A stretch of 64,000 nucleotides of DNA from an uncultured delta proteobacterium (GTDB lineage Bacteria > Myxococcota_A > UBA9160 > JAFDET01), in contig CAMYLJ010000008.1 in NCBI GenBank assembly GCA_947259215.1, forward strand, positions 59,573 to 123,572, read 5' to 3'. The notes under the pieces are model-generated. The model was given only the letters and a program-made list of their open reading frames with translations. It was not told the origin of the DNA and ran no database searches. This document shows, one piece after another, positions 42,783 through 52,688 of the stretch. The stretch's first letter is position 1. Each line of letters opens with the position of its first letter. Position numbers and translations under genes: made by a program.

Positions 42783-44974
42783 CGCCGCTCGCCCCGAGCG
42801 ATGAAGCCAGGGCGCGGGCGGCCCTGGCCGCGGGCGATGCGGCGGAGCCGCAGCGCCTGCTGGGGATCCACGCCGTCGGCGCGTCCCGCTGGCGGGTGCG
42901 GGTCTGGCACCCGGAGGCACGCGCGGCGGAGATCCTGCCTGCTGACGGGAGCGCCCGGCCACTCGAGGCGACGGACACGCCGGGCCTCTTCGAGGCGGTG
43001 GTGCGCGGCGCCGAGCCGCCGCGCTACCGCGTCCGCTTCCGCTTTCCGGACGGCACGAGCTGGGAGGCGGAGGATCCCTACCGCTTCCCGGTGAGCCTGG
43101 GCGACGTCGATCTCTACCTCTTCGCCGAGGGCACCCACCGCACGCTCTGGAAGGTGCTGGGCGCCCACCCGCAGACGCTCGACGGCGTCGACGGCGTCCG
43201 CTTCGCGGTCTGGGCTCCCCACGCGCGTCGGGTCAGCGTGGTGGGCGACTTCTGTCACTGGGACGGGCGGCGCCTTCCCATGCGCCGGATCAGCCCGTCC
43301 GGGATCTTCGAGCTCTTCGTGCCCGGGGTGGCTCGCGGTGCACCCTACAAGTTCGAGATCAAGACGCGCGACGGATCGCTGCGTCCGAAGACCGATCCCT
43401 TCGCCTTCTGGATGGAGCCCCCGCCGGAGTGCGCCTCCCGCGTCTTCGGCTGTCCCAGCGACTTCGCCTGGGGCGACCAGAAGTGGCTGGACGCGCGCAG
43501 CCGCGACCCGCTGCACGAGCCGATCTGCATCTACGAGGTGCACCTCGGGTCGTGGCGGCGGCGTCCGGACGGGGGGCTCCTGGGCTACCGCGAGCTGGCC
43601 GAGGCGCTGGTCGCGCACGCCCAACGCTTCGGCTTCACCCACCTGGAGCTTCTGCCCGTCACCGAGCACCCGTTCGACCTCTCCTGGGGCTACCAGGTGA
43701 GCGGCTACTTCGCGCCGACGCACCGCCACGGAGACCCCGACGACTTCCGCGCCTTCGTGGACGTCTGCCATCGCGGCGGGATCGGCGTGCTCCTCGACTG
43801 GGTGCCGGCCCACTTCCCGCGCGACGACTTCGCACTGCGCCGCTTCGACGGCGAGCCGCTCTTCGAGTACGCGGACCCGAGGATGGGAGAGCATCCCGAC
43901 TGGGGCACGCTGGTCTTCGACTTCGGCCGCAACGAGGTGCGGAACTTCCTGGTGGCCAGCGCCCTCTTCTGGCTGCGCGAGTACCACTTGGACGGCCTGC
44001 GGATCGACGCCGTGGCCTCGATGCTCTACCGCGACTACAGCCGCAAGGAGGGCGACTGGCTGCCCAACCTCCACGGCGGCCGCGAGAACCTGGAGGCCGT
44101 CAGCTTCCTGCGCGAGCTGAACCAGGCCGTGCGCGAGGAGTGCCCCGGCTGCATCACCGTCGCCGAGGAGTCCACCGCCTGGCCCGGCGTCTCGCGCGGG
44201 GTCGACGAGGGGGGCCTCGGCTTCCACCTGAAGTGGAACCTGGGCTGGATGCACGACACCCTCGGCTACTTCGGGCGCGAGCCGATCCACCGCCGCTGGC
44301 ACCAGAACGACCTCAGCTTCGCCTCCCTCTACGAGCACACGGAGCATTTCGTGATGCCGCTCTCCCACGACGAGGTCGTGCACGGCAAGGGCTCGCTGCT
44401 CGCGAAGATGCCGGGCGACCCGTGGCAGCAGTTCGCGAACCTGCGCGCGCTGCTGGCCTACCAGTACACGCGGCCGGGCAAGAAGGTCCTCTTCATGGGG
44501 ACCGAGCTCGCGCCCTGGGAGGAGTGGGACGCGTCGCGCTCCCTCGACTGGGAGCTGGCCCGGGACCCGCAGCGCGCCGGATTCGCACGCTTCCTCGAGT
44601 CCCTGGGCGCACTCTACCGGGAGCATCCCTGCCTGTGGCGCAGCGACCCCTCGCCCGAGGGCTTCCGCTGGATCGACTGCGCCAACCACGAGCAGTCGGT
44701 GCTGGTCTACCTGCGGCGCTTCTTCGACGACGAGCTCGTGGTGGTCCTGAACCTGACCCCGGAGCCTCGCCACGACTACCGGATCGGCGTCCCGCATTCC
44801 GGCAGGTGGCGAGAGATCCTGTGCAGCGACGACGGGAGCTTCGGGGGCAGCGGCCATCCGCGCCGCGGCCGCGCCGTCGCCGAGCCCGTTCCCAGTCACG
44901 GCGAGGAGCAGTCGCTCTCGCTCGTGCTGCCGCCGCTGTGCGCGCTGGTGCTCGAGCGGGAGCCCGTGGAGTGA
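42779..44974 (+). CDS. glgB: 1,4-alpha-glucan branching enzyme GlgB
   Basis: A 731-residue GH13 enzyme, full length for GlgB. Two N-terminal beta-sandwich regions (about 25-110, and 120-215 with VRFAVWAPHARRVSVVGDFC) precede the barrel. The catalytic residues sit in EYHLDGLRIDAVASMLYRDY (Asp), CITVAEESTAWPGVS (Glu) and HFVMPLSHDEVVHGKGS (Asp); FDLSWGYQVSGYFAPTHRHG is also diagnostic. It transfers alpha-1,4 segments to make alpha-1,6 branches. The start is TTG 42779, overlapping the glgX stop by four bases; no ATG or GTG in frame sits near the expected N-terminus. Its stop overlaps the malQ GTG. Confidence 0.95.
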
Positions 44975-47094
44975 GCGAGCGACCGGCGCTCCGGGCGCTG
45001 GCCGAGCGTGCGGGGATCCTCGACGGCTACCACTCCGCGCTCGATCGGAGCTGGGTCGCCACGGCAGACGCGACGCACGAGGCCTTGCTGGCGGCCATGG
45101 GCTTCGACGCCAGCTGGGAGGCAGCGGCGGGTCGCGCGCTGGCCGCGCTCGAGGCCGAGCGCGCGGCCGCGCGGCTCGAGCCCCTGCAGGTGGTGGTGGC
45201 GGGACGGCCCGAGGCGCGTCGGCTCGCGCTTCGGGGCGAGGATCGCGCCGCTCGCGTGGCCCTCACGATCGAGGCGGAGGAGGGGGCGGGCTTCGACGGT
45301 GAGGCGGACGTCGACGCCGCCGGCGAGGTCGAGCTGCCCGAGCTGGGACGAGGCCGCTACGCGATCACGGTCCGCCCGAGCGGGCCCGGCGGATCGCTGG
45401 AGCTGCGGCAGCAGCGCTACGTCGTCCCCGCCCATTGCACCACGGTGGAGGAGCGCCTGGGCGAGGGCGTGGCGTTCGGCATCTGGACCAACCTCTACAG
45501 CCTGCGCTCGGACGCCAACTGGGGCTTCGGCAACCTGGGCGACCTGGTTGCGCTCGCGCGCCGGGCAGGCTTCGAGGGCGCGGCCTTCGTGGGCCTGAAT
45601 CCGCTGCACGCGCTCCCGCCCGGGGCCGTCTGCCCGTACGTCCCCTCGAGCCGACTCTTCCGACACCCTCTCTACCTGGATCCCGAAGGCATCCCGGAGC
45701 TGGCCCGGTGTCCGGAGGCCCGCCGTCGGATCGAGAGCGACGCCTTCCGGGCCCGGCTGGCGCGCCTGCGGGCGTCCGAGCGGCTGGATGCCGGCGGCGT
45801 CGGCAAGGCGCTGGACGAGATCCTGGAGCCGCTCCACCGGGCGTTCGCCGCCGGTGTCTGCGGAGAGGAGCGGGCGCGCGCCTTCGGGCGTTTTCGCGCG
45901 GAGCAGGGCTCCGCGCTCGACGAGTTCGCGACGTTCGGGGCGCTGGCGGACCACTTCGCGGCCGAGGGCCGCGGGCGCGACTGGCGCGCCTGGCCCGAGG
46001 CCCTGCGGTCGCCCGCCGCGGGCGGGGTGCGCGCGTTCCGCGACGCGCACCCCGCGGCGGTGGAGCGCCACGCGTGGATCCAGTTCGAGCTCGATCGCCA
46101 GCTGGGGGAGGCGGCGCGCGAGGCCCGTGAGGCCGGCCTCGGCCTGGGCCTCTACACGGACCTGGCCCTCGGGAGCGATCCGGGCGGAAGCGACGCCTGG
46201 GCGTTCCCGGGGCTGCTGCTGCGGGGCGTGCGCGTCGGCGCGCCGCCGGACGCCTTCTCCCGCGAGGGCCAGGAGTGGGGATTTCCGCCGGCCGACCCGG
46301 CTGCCCTGCGCCGCGACGGCCATCGCTTCTGGCTGCGCCTGCTGCGGGCGGGCTTCCGGCACGCCGGCGCGCTGCGTCTCGACCACGCCATGAGCCTGAA
46401 CCGGCTCTTCTGGATTCCCGAGGGCCGCCCGCCCGCCGAGGGAGCGTACGTCCGCTACCCGGACGACGAGCTACTCGGGCTCGTCGCCCTCGAGAGCCGG
46501 CGCCACGGGGCGGTCGTGATCGGCGAAGACCTCGGCACCGTGCCCGAGGGCTTCGCCGAGCAGCTGGGCGAGCGCGGCATCCTGTCGTCGCGGGTGCTGC
46601 TCTTCGAACGGGACGGCGAGGCGTTCCGGTCGGCGGACCGCTACCCGCGGCGCTGCCTGGTGACGGCCAACACCCACGACCTGCCGCCGCTGGCGGCGCT
46701 GGTCGGGGAGGCGGATCTCGAGCTCCGCCGGCGCGCCGGGCAGCTCCCGGATGACGCGTCGCTCGAGCACGCGCGCGTCGAGCGGGCCAGAGAGCGCCGC
46801 GCCCTGGTGGAGCGGCTGCGCGCCGACGGCTGGCTCGACGCGGACGCGCCGAGCGAGGCCGAGCTGGCCGCGGCCGTGACCGCCTTCCTGTGCGCCACGC
46901 CTGCCGCGCTGGTCGGCCTCGCACTCGACGATCTGGCGGGCGAGCGCGAGCCCGTGAACCTCCCGGGCGTGCCCCCCGAGCGCCACGCGAGCTGGACCCG
47001 GCGCCTCCGCCTCTCGCTGGACGAGCTGTGGCGGAGCGCCACGGCGCGGGCTTGCTTGGGGGCGATTTCGGAGCGTCGGCGGCAACTCCGATGA
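44971..47094 (+). CDS. malQ: 4-alpha-glucanotransferase (amylomaltase) MalQ
   Basis: A 707-residue GH77 enzyme with an N-terminal extension (about 1-150) as in the longer MalQ type. WGFGNLGDLVALARRAGFEG and VGLNPLHALPPGAVCPYVPS are the opening of GH77. The catalytic residues are in AGALRLDHAMSLNRLFWIPE (Asp), AVVIGEDLGTVPEGF (Glu) and TANTHDLPPLAAL (Asp). It transfers maltosyl or longer segments between glucans, working with GlgX and the phosphorylases on short oligosaccharides. GTG 44971 overlaps the glgB stop by four bases. A hairpin follows 31 bases after its stop. Confidence 0.95.
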   Translation: MSERPALRALAERAGILDGYHSALDRSWVATADATHEALLAAMGFDASWEAAAGRALAALEAERAAARLEPLQVVVAGRPEARRLALRGEDRAARVALTIEAEEGAGFDGEADVDAAGEVELPELGRGRYAITVRPSGPGGSLELRQQRYVVPAHCTTVEERLGEGVAFGIWTNLYSLRSDANWGFGNLGDLVALARRAGFEGAAFVGLNPLHALPPGAVCPYVPSSRLFRHPLYLDPEGIPELARCPEARRRIESDAFRARLARLRASERLDAGGVGKALDEILEPLHRAFAAGVCGEERARAFGRFRAEQGSALDEFATFGALADHFAAEGRGRDWRAWPEALRSPAAGGVRAFRDAHPAAVERHAWIQFELDRQLGEAAREAREAGLGLGLYTDLALGSDPGGSDAWAFPGLLLRGVRVGAPPDAFSREGQEWGFPPADPAALRRDGHRFWLRLLRAGFRHAGALRLDHAMSLNRLFWIPEGRPPAEGAYVRYPDDELLGLVALESRRHGAVVIGEDLGTVPEGFAEQLGERGILSSRVLLFERDGEAFRSADRYPRRCLVTANTHDLPPLAALVGEADLELRRRAGQLPDDASLEHARVERARERRALVERLRADGWLDADAPSEAELAAAVTAFLCATPAALVGLALDDLAGEREPVNLPGVPPERHASWTRRLRLSLDELWRSATARACLGAISERRRQLR

Positions 47095-47124
47095 ACTTCG
47101 CTCGGCTGCGGAAAGAGAAGGATC

Positions 47125-47148
47125 GGAAGTCGGCTGAAGCCGACTTCC
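47125..47148 (+). terminator. inverted repeat downstream of malQ
   Basis: GGAAGTCGG (47125-47133) pairs with CCGACTTCC (47140-47148) around a six-base loop. It lies in the convergent space between malQ and the GT4 gene. No T-tract follows, so a bidirectional or Rho-assisted terminator, or a mobile palindrome, are alternatives. Confidence 0.5.
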
Positions 47149-47257
47149 CAGCTTGCTTGGCGCTGTCGCTGAGACCGCTGCGCGCGGCGGCGGCCGCCGC
47201 TTGCGGCCTCGGCCTCCGTCGACGTGGCCAGCGCGGCGCGGCTAGGGGCGGTGTGGG

Positions 47258-48505
47258 TTACCCGGCCTCGTGGCCGAGCTCGACCCGGGGGAGGAGGACG
47301 CCCTGCGCCACGTTGGGCCAGGCGTAGCGGCGGGCGGTGGCCTGGCCGGCGCGGCGCAGGCGGCGCACCTCGTCCTCGCGGCCGCGTAGACGCCGGTAGA
47401 GGCTCATGAACTCGCGGGGCTCCCCCGTCTCCAGCACCAGGGCGTTCTGCCCGGGGACGGCGTAGTCCTCGCCCGAGCAGCCGGTGCAGGTGATGCCCCC
47501 GGCCGCCATGGCCTCGAGGCCGACCAGCCCGAAGGGCTCGTGCCCGCTGTTGGCCAGGACCGCATCGGTGGACCGGAAGAGCACCCGGCGGGCCTCGGGG
47601 TCCACGTGCGAGCGCAGGTTCACGATGTCCGCATCACCCACATCGCGCACCGCGGACATGAGGCCCTCCGCTCCCGGCTTCTCCCAGGCGCGGTCGACGA
47701 CCCGTAGGCCGAGCGCGTGTGCCTCGCGCAGCACGGCCTCGCCGTACTGCTCCGCGCCCCCGCGGGCCAGCAGCAGCGGGCGCCAGTTCTGCCGCTTCAT
47801 CTCCGCGACCATCCGCACGCTCTCGACCCAGCGCTTGTCCGGGTCCCAGCGCGCCATCTTGCTGACCACCGTGCGGTCGCGGAAGCGGCTGCGGAGCGCC
47901 GCCACCGCCCCTCGGGGCGGCACGTCGAACGCCTCGGCGCCCAGGCCGTTGGGGATGACGGAGGCCTCGACCCCCCACTCGCCCATCCGGTGCTTCATGT
48001 AGCGGCTCACGGTGGTGATCCGCGCGGCCGACGCCAGCTCGGGCCAGGGGATCTGATCGAAGCCGAAGGTGTTGTTGGCGTTCCAGAGCATCGTGACCCG
48101 CTCGCGGATGCCCCGGTAGCGCAGCAGCCAGTGGAGATGGAGGACGGCGTCCACCGTCTGCCACTCCTCCGCCATCACCACGGCGCGGCCGCCCTCCCGG
48201 ACGTGGGGCAGGATGGCCCTCTCGACCAGGTACGGCGGCAGGGAGGCGTTATACTCGGCCTTCTTGCCCAGCTCGCCGGCGTAGACGCGCTCCGGATGGT
48301 GCCGGCTCACCCACTGGCACCAGCGATGGAGGTGGAGCTGCCCGCGCTGCTCGCTGCCGGGCAGGTTGGGGTCGCCGAGGAACCAGAGGTGGGTCTCGTA
48401 GCCGAGCGAGACCAGGGTCTCGGCCAACCCGTCGACCCGGGTTGCCAGACCGCCGGCGCGCGAATAGCGGTCCGGCCCTTCGAAGGAGAGGATGTGGAAC
48501 TGCAC
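47258..48505 (-). CDS. GT4-type glycosyltransferase (glycogen-synthase-like)
   Basis: A 415-residue GT-B fold enzyme. The N-terminal FEGPDRYSRAGGLATRVDGL carries the glycine-rich acceptor/phosphate loop of glycogen and trehalose-type synthases. ASVIPNGLGAEAFDVPPRG and VVSKMARWDPDKRW begin the donor-binding half, and NSGHEPFGLVGLEAMAAGG is the E-x7-E retaining signature. It would transfer glucose from a nucleotide sugar to a growing chain; in this locus it is the best candidate for glucan chain synthesis. I chose GTG 48503-48505 with AAGGA six bases upstream. A TTGACA promoter is visible at 48571-48576 on this strand. Confidence 0.87.
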   Translation of the reverse strand: MQFHILSFEGPDRYSRAGGLATRVDGLAETLVSLGYETHLWFLGDPNLPGSEQRGQLHLHRWCQWVSRHHPERVYAGELGKKAEYNASLPPYLVERAILPHVREGGRAVVMAEEWQTVDAVLHLHWLLRYRGIRERVTMLWNANNTFGFDQIPWPELASAARITTVSRYMKHRMGEWGVEASVIPNGLGAEAFDVPPRGAVAALRSRFRDRTVVSKMARWDPDKRWVESVRMVAEMKRQNWRPLLLARGGAEQYGEAVLREAHALGLRVVDRAWEKPGAEGLMSAVRDVGDADIVNLRSHVDPEARRVLFRSTDAVLANSGHEPFGLVGLEAMAAGGITCTGCSGEDYAVPGQNALVLETGEPREFMSLYRRLRGREDEVRRLRRAGQATARRYAWPNVAQGVLLPRVELGHEAG

Positions 48506-48537
48506 GGGGGGTCCTTGAATGTGGCCGCGTACCGCGA

Positions 48538-48580
48538 CCGTTTGATTCAAGCTGCGTGCCGAACGTTCCCTGTCAAACGG
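48538..48580. promoter_or_regulatory. 8-bp inverted repeat between GT4 and phosphorylase genes
   Basis: CCGTTTGA (48538-48545) and TCAAACGG (48573-48580) are perfect inverted arms 27 bases apart, overlapping both ends of the leftward promoter. They are a candidate operator or loop site. Confidence 0.45.
48549..48576 (-). promoter_or_regulatory. predicted sigma70-type promoter for the GT4 gene
   Basis: On the minus strand a perfect TTGACA (48571-48576) is followed, after 16 bases, by CAGCTT (48549-48554), which resembles the TAGCTT -10 of both tRNA promoters in this window. Predicted transcription begins about 36 bases before the gene start. Confidence 0.5.
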
Positions 48581-48763
48581 GGTCTTCCCGTCGGTGGAGG
48601 CCGATCGGGAAGGGCGGCATCTTACGGCACATGGGGCCTTCGTGCGATGCTTTTTGCGACACGACGCCACTTTTTCACGCCCGGCCGCGACAGATCCTCT
48701 GCGACCCGCTGCGGGTCGGGGAACTTCGCCTCGGGCGAAACGCGTCAAGTGAGACAAGGGTGC

Positions 48764-48792
48764 TCGCCAGAAGCTTCCGTTGCCTATATGAT
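48764..48792 (+). promoter_or_regulatory. predicted promoter for phosphorylase 2
   Basis: TCGCCA (48764-48769), 17 bases, then TATGAT (48787-48792), five of six matches to the -10 consensus. Transcription would start near 48799, about 65 bases before the gene. The rest of the 358-base gap 48506-48863 holds only the leftward promoter and dyad. Confidence 0.45.
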
Positions 48793-48863
48793 CCGGCTCG
48801 GGGGGTGAGCGGGCGCCGGAGTGCGGCGTGTCGCTTACCTGACATTACGAGGCAAGCGAACAC

Positions 48864-50582
48864 GTGAGTCTACACGTCGCCTACCTGTCGATGGAGATCT
48901 GCCTGGAGCCCGAGTTCCCGACCTACTCGGGCGGGCTCGGCGTCCTGGCCGGCGACACGCTGCGCTCCGCGGCAGATCTGGCGCTCGACATGGTGGCCGT
49001 CACCCTGGTGCATCGGAGCGGCTACTTCCGCCAGGAGATCGGCCCGGACGGCGACCAGCACGCGCTGCCCGCCGAGTGGCGCCCCGAGAGCCACTTGGAG
49101 CTGCTGGAGCCCAGGGTCAAGGTCAGCGTGGCGGACACGCCGGTCACGCTGCGGGCCTGGCTGTGCCGCATCCGGGGCGCGAGCGGGCACGAAGTGCCGG
49201 TCTATCTGCTGGACACCGATCTGCCCGAAAACCCCCCCGATGTGCGGCGCTTCACCGACACCCTCTACGGCGGCGACGATCGCTACCGGCTCTGCCAGGA
49301 GATCGTGCTCGGGATCGGGGGCGTCCGGATGCTGCGGGCCCTGGGCCACGATGCCATCGACCGCTTCCACCTGAACGAGGGCCACGCGGCGCTGGCGGTG
49401 CTCGCGCTGCTGGAAGAAGAGATGGGGAGCCCGGACGGGCTCGACCTGGCGGCCGCCATCGACCGCGTCCGGCCGCGCTGCGTCTTCACCACCCACACCC
49501 CGGTGCCGGCGGGACACGATCGTTTCCCCAGCTCGCTGGCGGCGGAGCTCCTGGGCTCCGACGCCTGCGCGCGCCTGGGGCGGCTCGGGGTCGGCGGCGA
49601 GCTGAACATGACCTCCCTGGCGCTGGAGTCGGCGGGGTTCGTGAACGGTGTGGCGATGCGCCACGGGGAGGTCTCCCGGGACATGTTCCCGGGCTACCCG
49701 ATCCGCGCCATCACCAACGGGGTGCACGCGGCGAGCTGGACCTCGCCTCCGTTCCAGGCTCTCTTCGACCGCCACATTCCCGACTGGCGGCGCGACTCCA
49801 ACTGTCTGCGGGGGCTGATCGCCCTCGACCCGGACGAGATCGCCTACGCGCACGCCGAGGCGAAGCAGATGCTGCTCGACGCCGTCCGCAACACCACCGG
49901 CCGCACCTGGGACCCGAACCGGCTCACCCTGGGCTTCGCCCGCCGTGCCACCGCCTACAAGCGGCCCACCTTGATCCTGCGGGACCTGGATCGGCTGCGG
50001 CGGCTCGCCGCCCGGCGGGGTCCCATCCAGCTGGTCTTCGCCGGCAAGGCCCATCCCGACGACGAGGAGGGGCAGGATCTGATCCGCAGCATCACCCGGG
50101 AGTCGGGGGGCCGCGAGGACGACCTCGAGCTGGCCTTCCTCCCGGGCTACGACATGGAGCTCGGGCGCCTGATGGTGGCGGGCGTGGACGTGTGGCTCAA
50201 CACGCCCGTCCCGCCCCTCGAGGCGTCGGGCACCAGCGGCATGAAGGCGGCCCTGAACGGGGTGCCGAGCCTGAGCGTCATGGACGGCTGGTGGGTCGAG
50301 GGCTGCGTCGAGGGTGTGACGGGCTGGGCGATCGGCGAAGACGGCGACGGGCACCAGCTGGAGCCCGAGGAGCTCGACGACCTGCACGCCGACGAGCTGT
50401 ACGCGAAGCTCGAGAACGCGGTACTGCCCTGCTACTACGAGCAGCCGCAGCGGATGCGCGAGATGATGCGCTGTGCCATCGCGCTGAACGGCTCGTTCTT
50501 CAACACCCACCGCATGGTGCTCCAGTACCTCTTCGAGGCCTACCGGGACCCCGTCCCCGCCGGGGACGCCGGCACCGACTGA
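48864..50582 (+). CDS. alpha-glucan phosphorylase, short form
   Basis: A 572-residue GT35 enzyme that begins directly at the catalytic core (LHVAYLSMEICLEPEFPTYS) and lacks the N-terminal DUF3417-like region of the first copy. FHLNEGHAALAVLALL, CVFTTHTPVPAGHD, RRATAYKRPTLILRDLDRL and FAGKAHPDDEE match the family. EASGTSGMKAALNG holds the pyridoxal phosphate Lys. It should release glucose-1-phosphate from alpha-glucan. GTG 48864 is used. The two phosphorylases are only moderately similar, so different chain-length preference or regulation is likely. It is transcribed away from the GT4 gene. Confidence 0.93.
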   Translation: MSLHVAYLSMEICLEPEFPTYSGGLGVLAGDTLRSAADLALDMVAVTLVHRSGYFRQEIGPDGDQHALPAEWRPESHLELLEPRVKVSVADTPVTLRAWLCRIRGASGHEVPVYLLDTDLPENPPDVRRFTDTLYGGDDRYRLCQEIVLGIGGVRMLRALGHDAIDRFHLNEGHAALAVLALLEEEMGSPDGLDLAAAIDRVRPRCVFTTHTPVPAGHDRFPSSLAAELLGSDACARLGRLGVGGELNMTSLALESAGFVNGVAMRHGEVSRDMFPGYPIRAITNGVHAASWTSPPFQALFDRHIPDWRRDSNCLRGLIALDPDEIAYAHAEAKQMLLDAVRNTTGRTWDPNRLTLGFARRATAYKRPTLILRDLDRLRRLAARRGPIQLVFAGKAHPDDEEGQDLIRSITRESGGREDDLELAFLPGYDMELGRLMVAGVDVWLNTPVPPLEASGTSGMKAALNGVPSLSVMDGWWVEGCVEGVTGWAIGEDGDGHQLEPEELDDLHADELYAKLENAVLPCYYEQPQRMREMMRCAIALNGSFFNTHRMVLQYLFEAYRDPVPAGDAGTD

Positions 50583-50626
50583 GCCCGGGGCCGCAGCAGA
50601 AGCTCCGGATCCAGTAGAGTGGGTCC

Positions 50627-51496
50627 ATGGCGGACTTCCTGGCCGACGGCCGGGTCGAGATCGACGCGAGCGATCCGGACCGCGGGCGCGCGGAGCTCTC
50701 CCCGAATTGGGCCGTGTGGGGGCCGAACGGCGGCTACCTGGCGTCGATCGCCCTGCGGGCCGCCATGATGCGCAGCCGGCTGCCGCGGCCCGCGAGCTTC
50801 CACTGCCACTTCCTGGCCGTGGGCGAGTTCGCGCCCGTGGAGCTGCGCCTCGCGTTCCTCGGCGGCGGCAAGCGCGCCGAGTCGCTGCGCGTGGACGTGG
50901 TGCAGGGGGAGCGCATGCTGCTCGCGTCCACGACCTGGATGGTGGACGACGGCCTGCGCGGCTACGAGCACGACGTCGGCGCGCCGCCCGCCGTGAAGCC
51001 CCCGGGCGAGCTCCAGGGCTACCAGGAGCTGGCGGACAACTACGACGAGTGGTTTCCCATCTGGCGCAGCATGGAGGGGCGCCCGACCCGCTGGAACCAG
51101 CCGCCCGGCGACCCCGTCTCCCGCACCTGGCTGCGCTTCACCGACACGCCGATTCCGGACCGCCACGCGGACGCCGCGCGCCAGCTCTTCTGGCTCGACT
51201 TCCCGGGCTTTAGCGCCACGATCGCCGCCCACGGCTGGCCCCACGAGTACCTGATGCCCAACCTGGACCTGACGGTGCAGTTCCATCGCTTCGCGCCCGA
51301 GGAGACCTGGATGCTGGCGGACGGCTACGTGCCGCTCGCGAACGACGGCGTCGTGGGCTGCGTGTCGCGCATCTGGAGCGAGGACGGGACGCTGCTTTCC
51401 ACCGGCACGTCGAAGCACGTCTGCCGGCCGAATCCCCGCTACGAAGACGAGCTCGCGCTCGCCCGCGAGCAGGGACGGCTCCCCGAAGCCGACTGA
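50627..51496 (+). CDS. acyl-CoA thioesterase family protein (TesB-like double hotdog)
   Basis: A 289-residue protein with two hotdog halves. LSPNWAVWGPNGGYLASIAL (about 24-43) with SFHCHFLAVGEFAPVEL is the first, and LTVQFHRFAPEETWMLADGY (about 222-241) with GVVGCVSRIWSEDGTLLSTG the second, the usual TesB arrangement. The family hydrolyses acyl-CoA to free acid and CoA in the cytosol. The nitronate monooxygenase gene follows 21 bases later and is probably co-transcribed. The preferred acyl group cannot be told. Confidence 0.87.
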   Translation: MADFLADGRVEIDASDPDRGRAELSPNWAVWGPNGGYLASIALRAAMMRSRLPRPASFHCHFLAVGEFAPVELRLAFLGGGKRAESLRVDVVQGERMLLASTTWMVDDGLRGYEHDVGAPPAVKPPGELQGYQELADNYDEWFPIWRSMEGRPTRWNQPPGDPVSRTWLRFTDTPIPDRHADAARQLFWLDFPGFSATIAAHGWPHEYLMPNLDLTVQFHRFAPEETWMLADGYVPLANDGVVGCVSRIWSEDGTLLSTGTSKHVCRPNPRYEDELALAREQGRLPEAD

Positions 51497-51517
51497 GACC
51501 CCACTGGAGGAACGATC

Positions 51518-52672
51518 GTGGCGAAGAGAATGCTGCGCACACCGCTCTGCGACATGCTGGGCATCGAGTACCCGATCCTGAGCGCCGGCATGGGACCGAG
51601 TCTGATCGGGGAGAAGACCGGAGCCCCGGTCGAGCTGGTGGTGGCCGTCTCGGAGGCCGGTGGCCTCGGCGTGCTGGGCGGCGCGGGCTACACGGTGGAA
51701 GGGATGCGCGAGGCGATTCGCGAGATCCGCAAGCTCACCGGTCGGCCTTTCGGCGTGGACGTGCTGCTGCCGGCCGCAACCGTGGCGGCTGGCGACGCAC
51801 CCGCCGAGAGCGCGCGCCAGATCCCGCTGGCCGATGCGCTGAACGCGCTGCCGGCGGCTCACCGCGAGTGGCTCCAGAAGGTGAAGGACGAGCTCGGGCT
51901 GCCCGACACCGAAGCCGTCATCAGCGGCGGCACCACGACCTCGCGCCCCCACGCCGCCGTCGAGGCGTGCATCGAGGAGGGCGTGCCGCTCTTCTGCGCG
52001 GGGCTCGGCAACCCGGGGTTCATGGTCGAGGCGGCTCACGCCGCCGGCATGAAGGTGCTGGGCATCTCGGGCAATGCGAAGAACGCCGGGCGCATCGCCC
52101 AATCGGGGGCCGACCTGGTGGTGGCCCAGGGCCACGAGGCGGGCGGGCACACGGGACGCATCGGCTCGATGGCGCTGTGGCCCCAGGCGATCGACGCGGC
52201 GGCGCCGACGCCCGTGCTGGCGGCCGGCGGCATCGGCGACGGTCGCGGGCTGGCCGCCGCGCTCGCCATGGGCTGCGTCGGAGTCTGGGTCGGCACGCGC
52301 TTCCTGTGCTCGCAAGAAGGCGGGGCGCTCGACATCCAGAAGCAGGCGATCGTGAACGCCGGCGACGAGGACACGCGCCGCACCACGATCTACACGGGCA
52401 AGACCTCGCGCGCCACGTACAATCGCTTCCACGACCTGTGGGAGGAGTCCGGTCTCGAGCCGCTGCGCTTCCCGGTCCAGGTGGTGCTGGCGTCCGCGGT
52501 CGTGGACATGTTCAACCGGGCGGGAAACGTGGAGTACGTGGGGCCGTTCGCGGGCCAGGTGGCGGGGCTGATCGACGACGTGAAGCCGGCCGCCCGCATC
52601 GTGGAAGAGATGGTCGAGGAGGCGGCCGACATCCTGACGCGCAAGCTGCCCGAGACCGTCAAGGTGGCCTGA
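51518..52672 (+). CDS. nitronate monooxygenase (2-nitropropane dioxygenase-like)
   Basis: A 384-residue FMN-dependent TIM-barrel enzyme. CDMLGIEYPILSAGMGPSLI opens the barrel. AVSEAGGLGVLGGAG, VVAQGHEAGGHTGR (with the catalytic His) and APTPVLAAGGIGDGRGLAAA then GVWVGTRFL form the FMN phosphate site. The class oxidises alkyl nitronates; many bacterial members have unknown physiological substrates or act as enoyl reductase relatives. GTG 51518 follows GGAGG. It ends 16 bases before the convergent AidB-like gene. Confidence 0.9.
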   Translation: MAKRMLRTPLCDMLGIEYPILSAGMGPSLIGEKTGAPVELVVAVSEAGGLGVLGGAGYTVEGMREAIREIRKLTGRPFGVDVLLPAATVAAGDAPAESARQIPLADALNALPAAHREWLQKVKDELGLPDTEAVISGGTTTSRPHAAVEACIEEGVPLFCAGLGNPGFMVEAAHAAGMKVLGISGNAKNAGRIAQSGADLVVAQGHEAGGHTGRIGSMALWPQAIDAAAPTPVLAAGGIGDGRGLAAALAMGCVGVWVGTRFLCSQEGGALDIQKQAIVNAGDEDTRRTTIYTGKTSRATYNRFHDLWEESGLEPLRFPVQVVLASAVVDMFNRAGNVEYVGPFAGQVAGLIDDVKPAARIVEEMVEEAADILTRKLPETVKVA

Positions 52673-52688
52673 CGCCGGGGTCTGCGGG

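Noticed and set aside
47125..47148. Canonical Rho-independent terminator after malQ
   Set aside because: The stem is strong but no T-tract follows on either strand, so only a tentative terminator-like repeat is reported.
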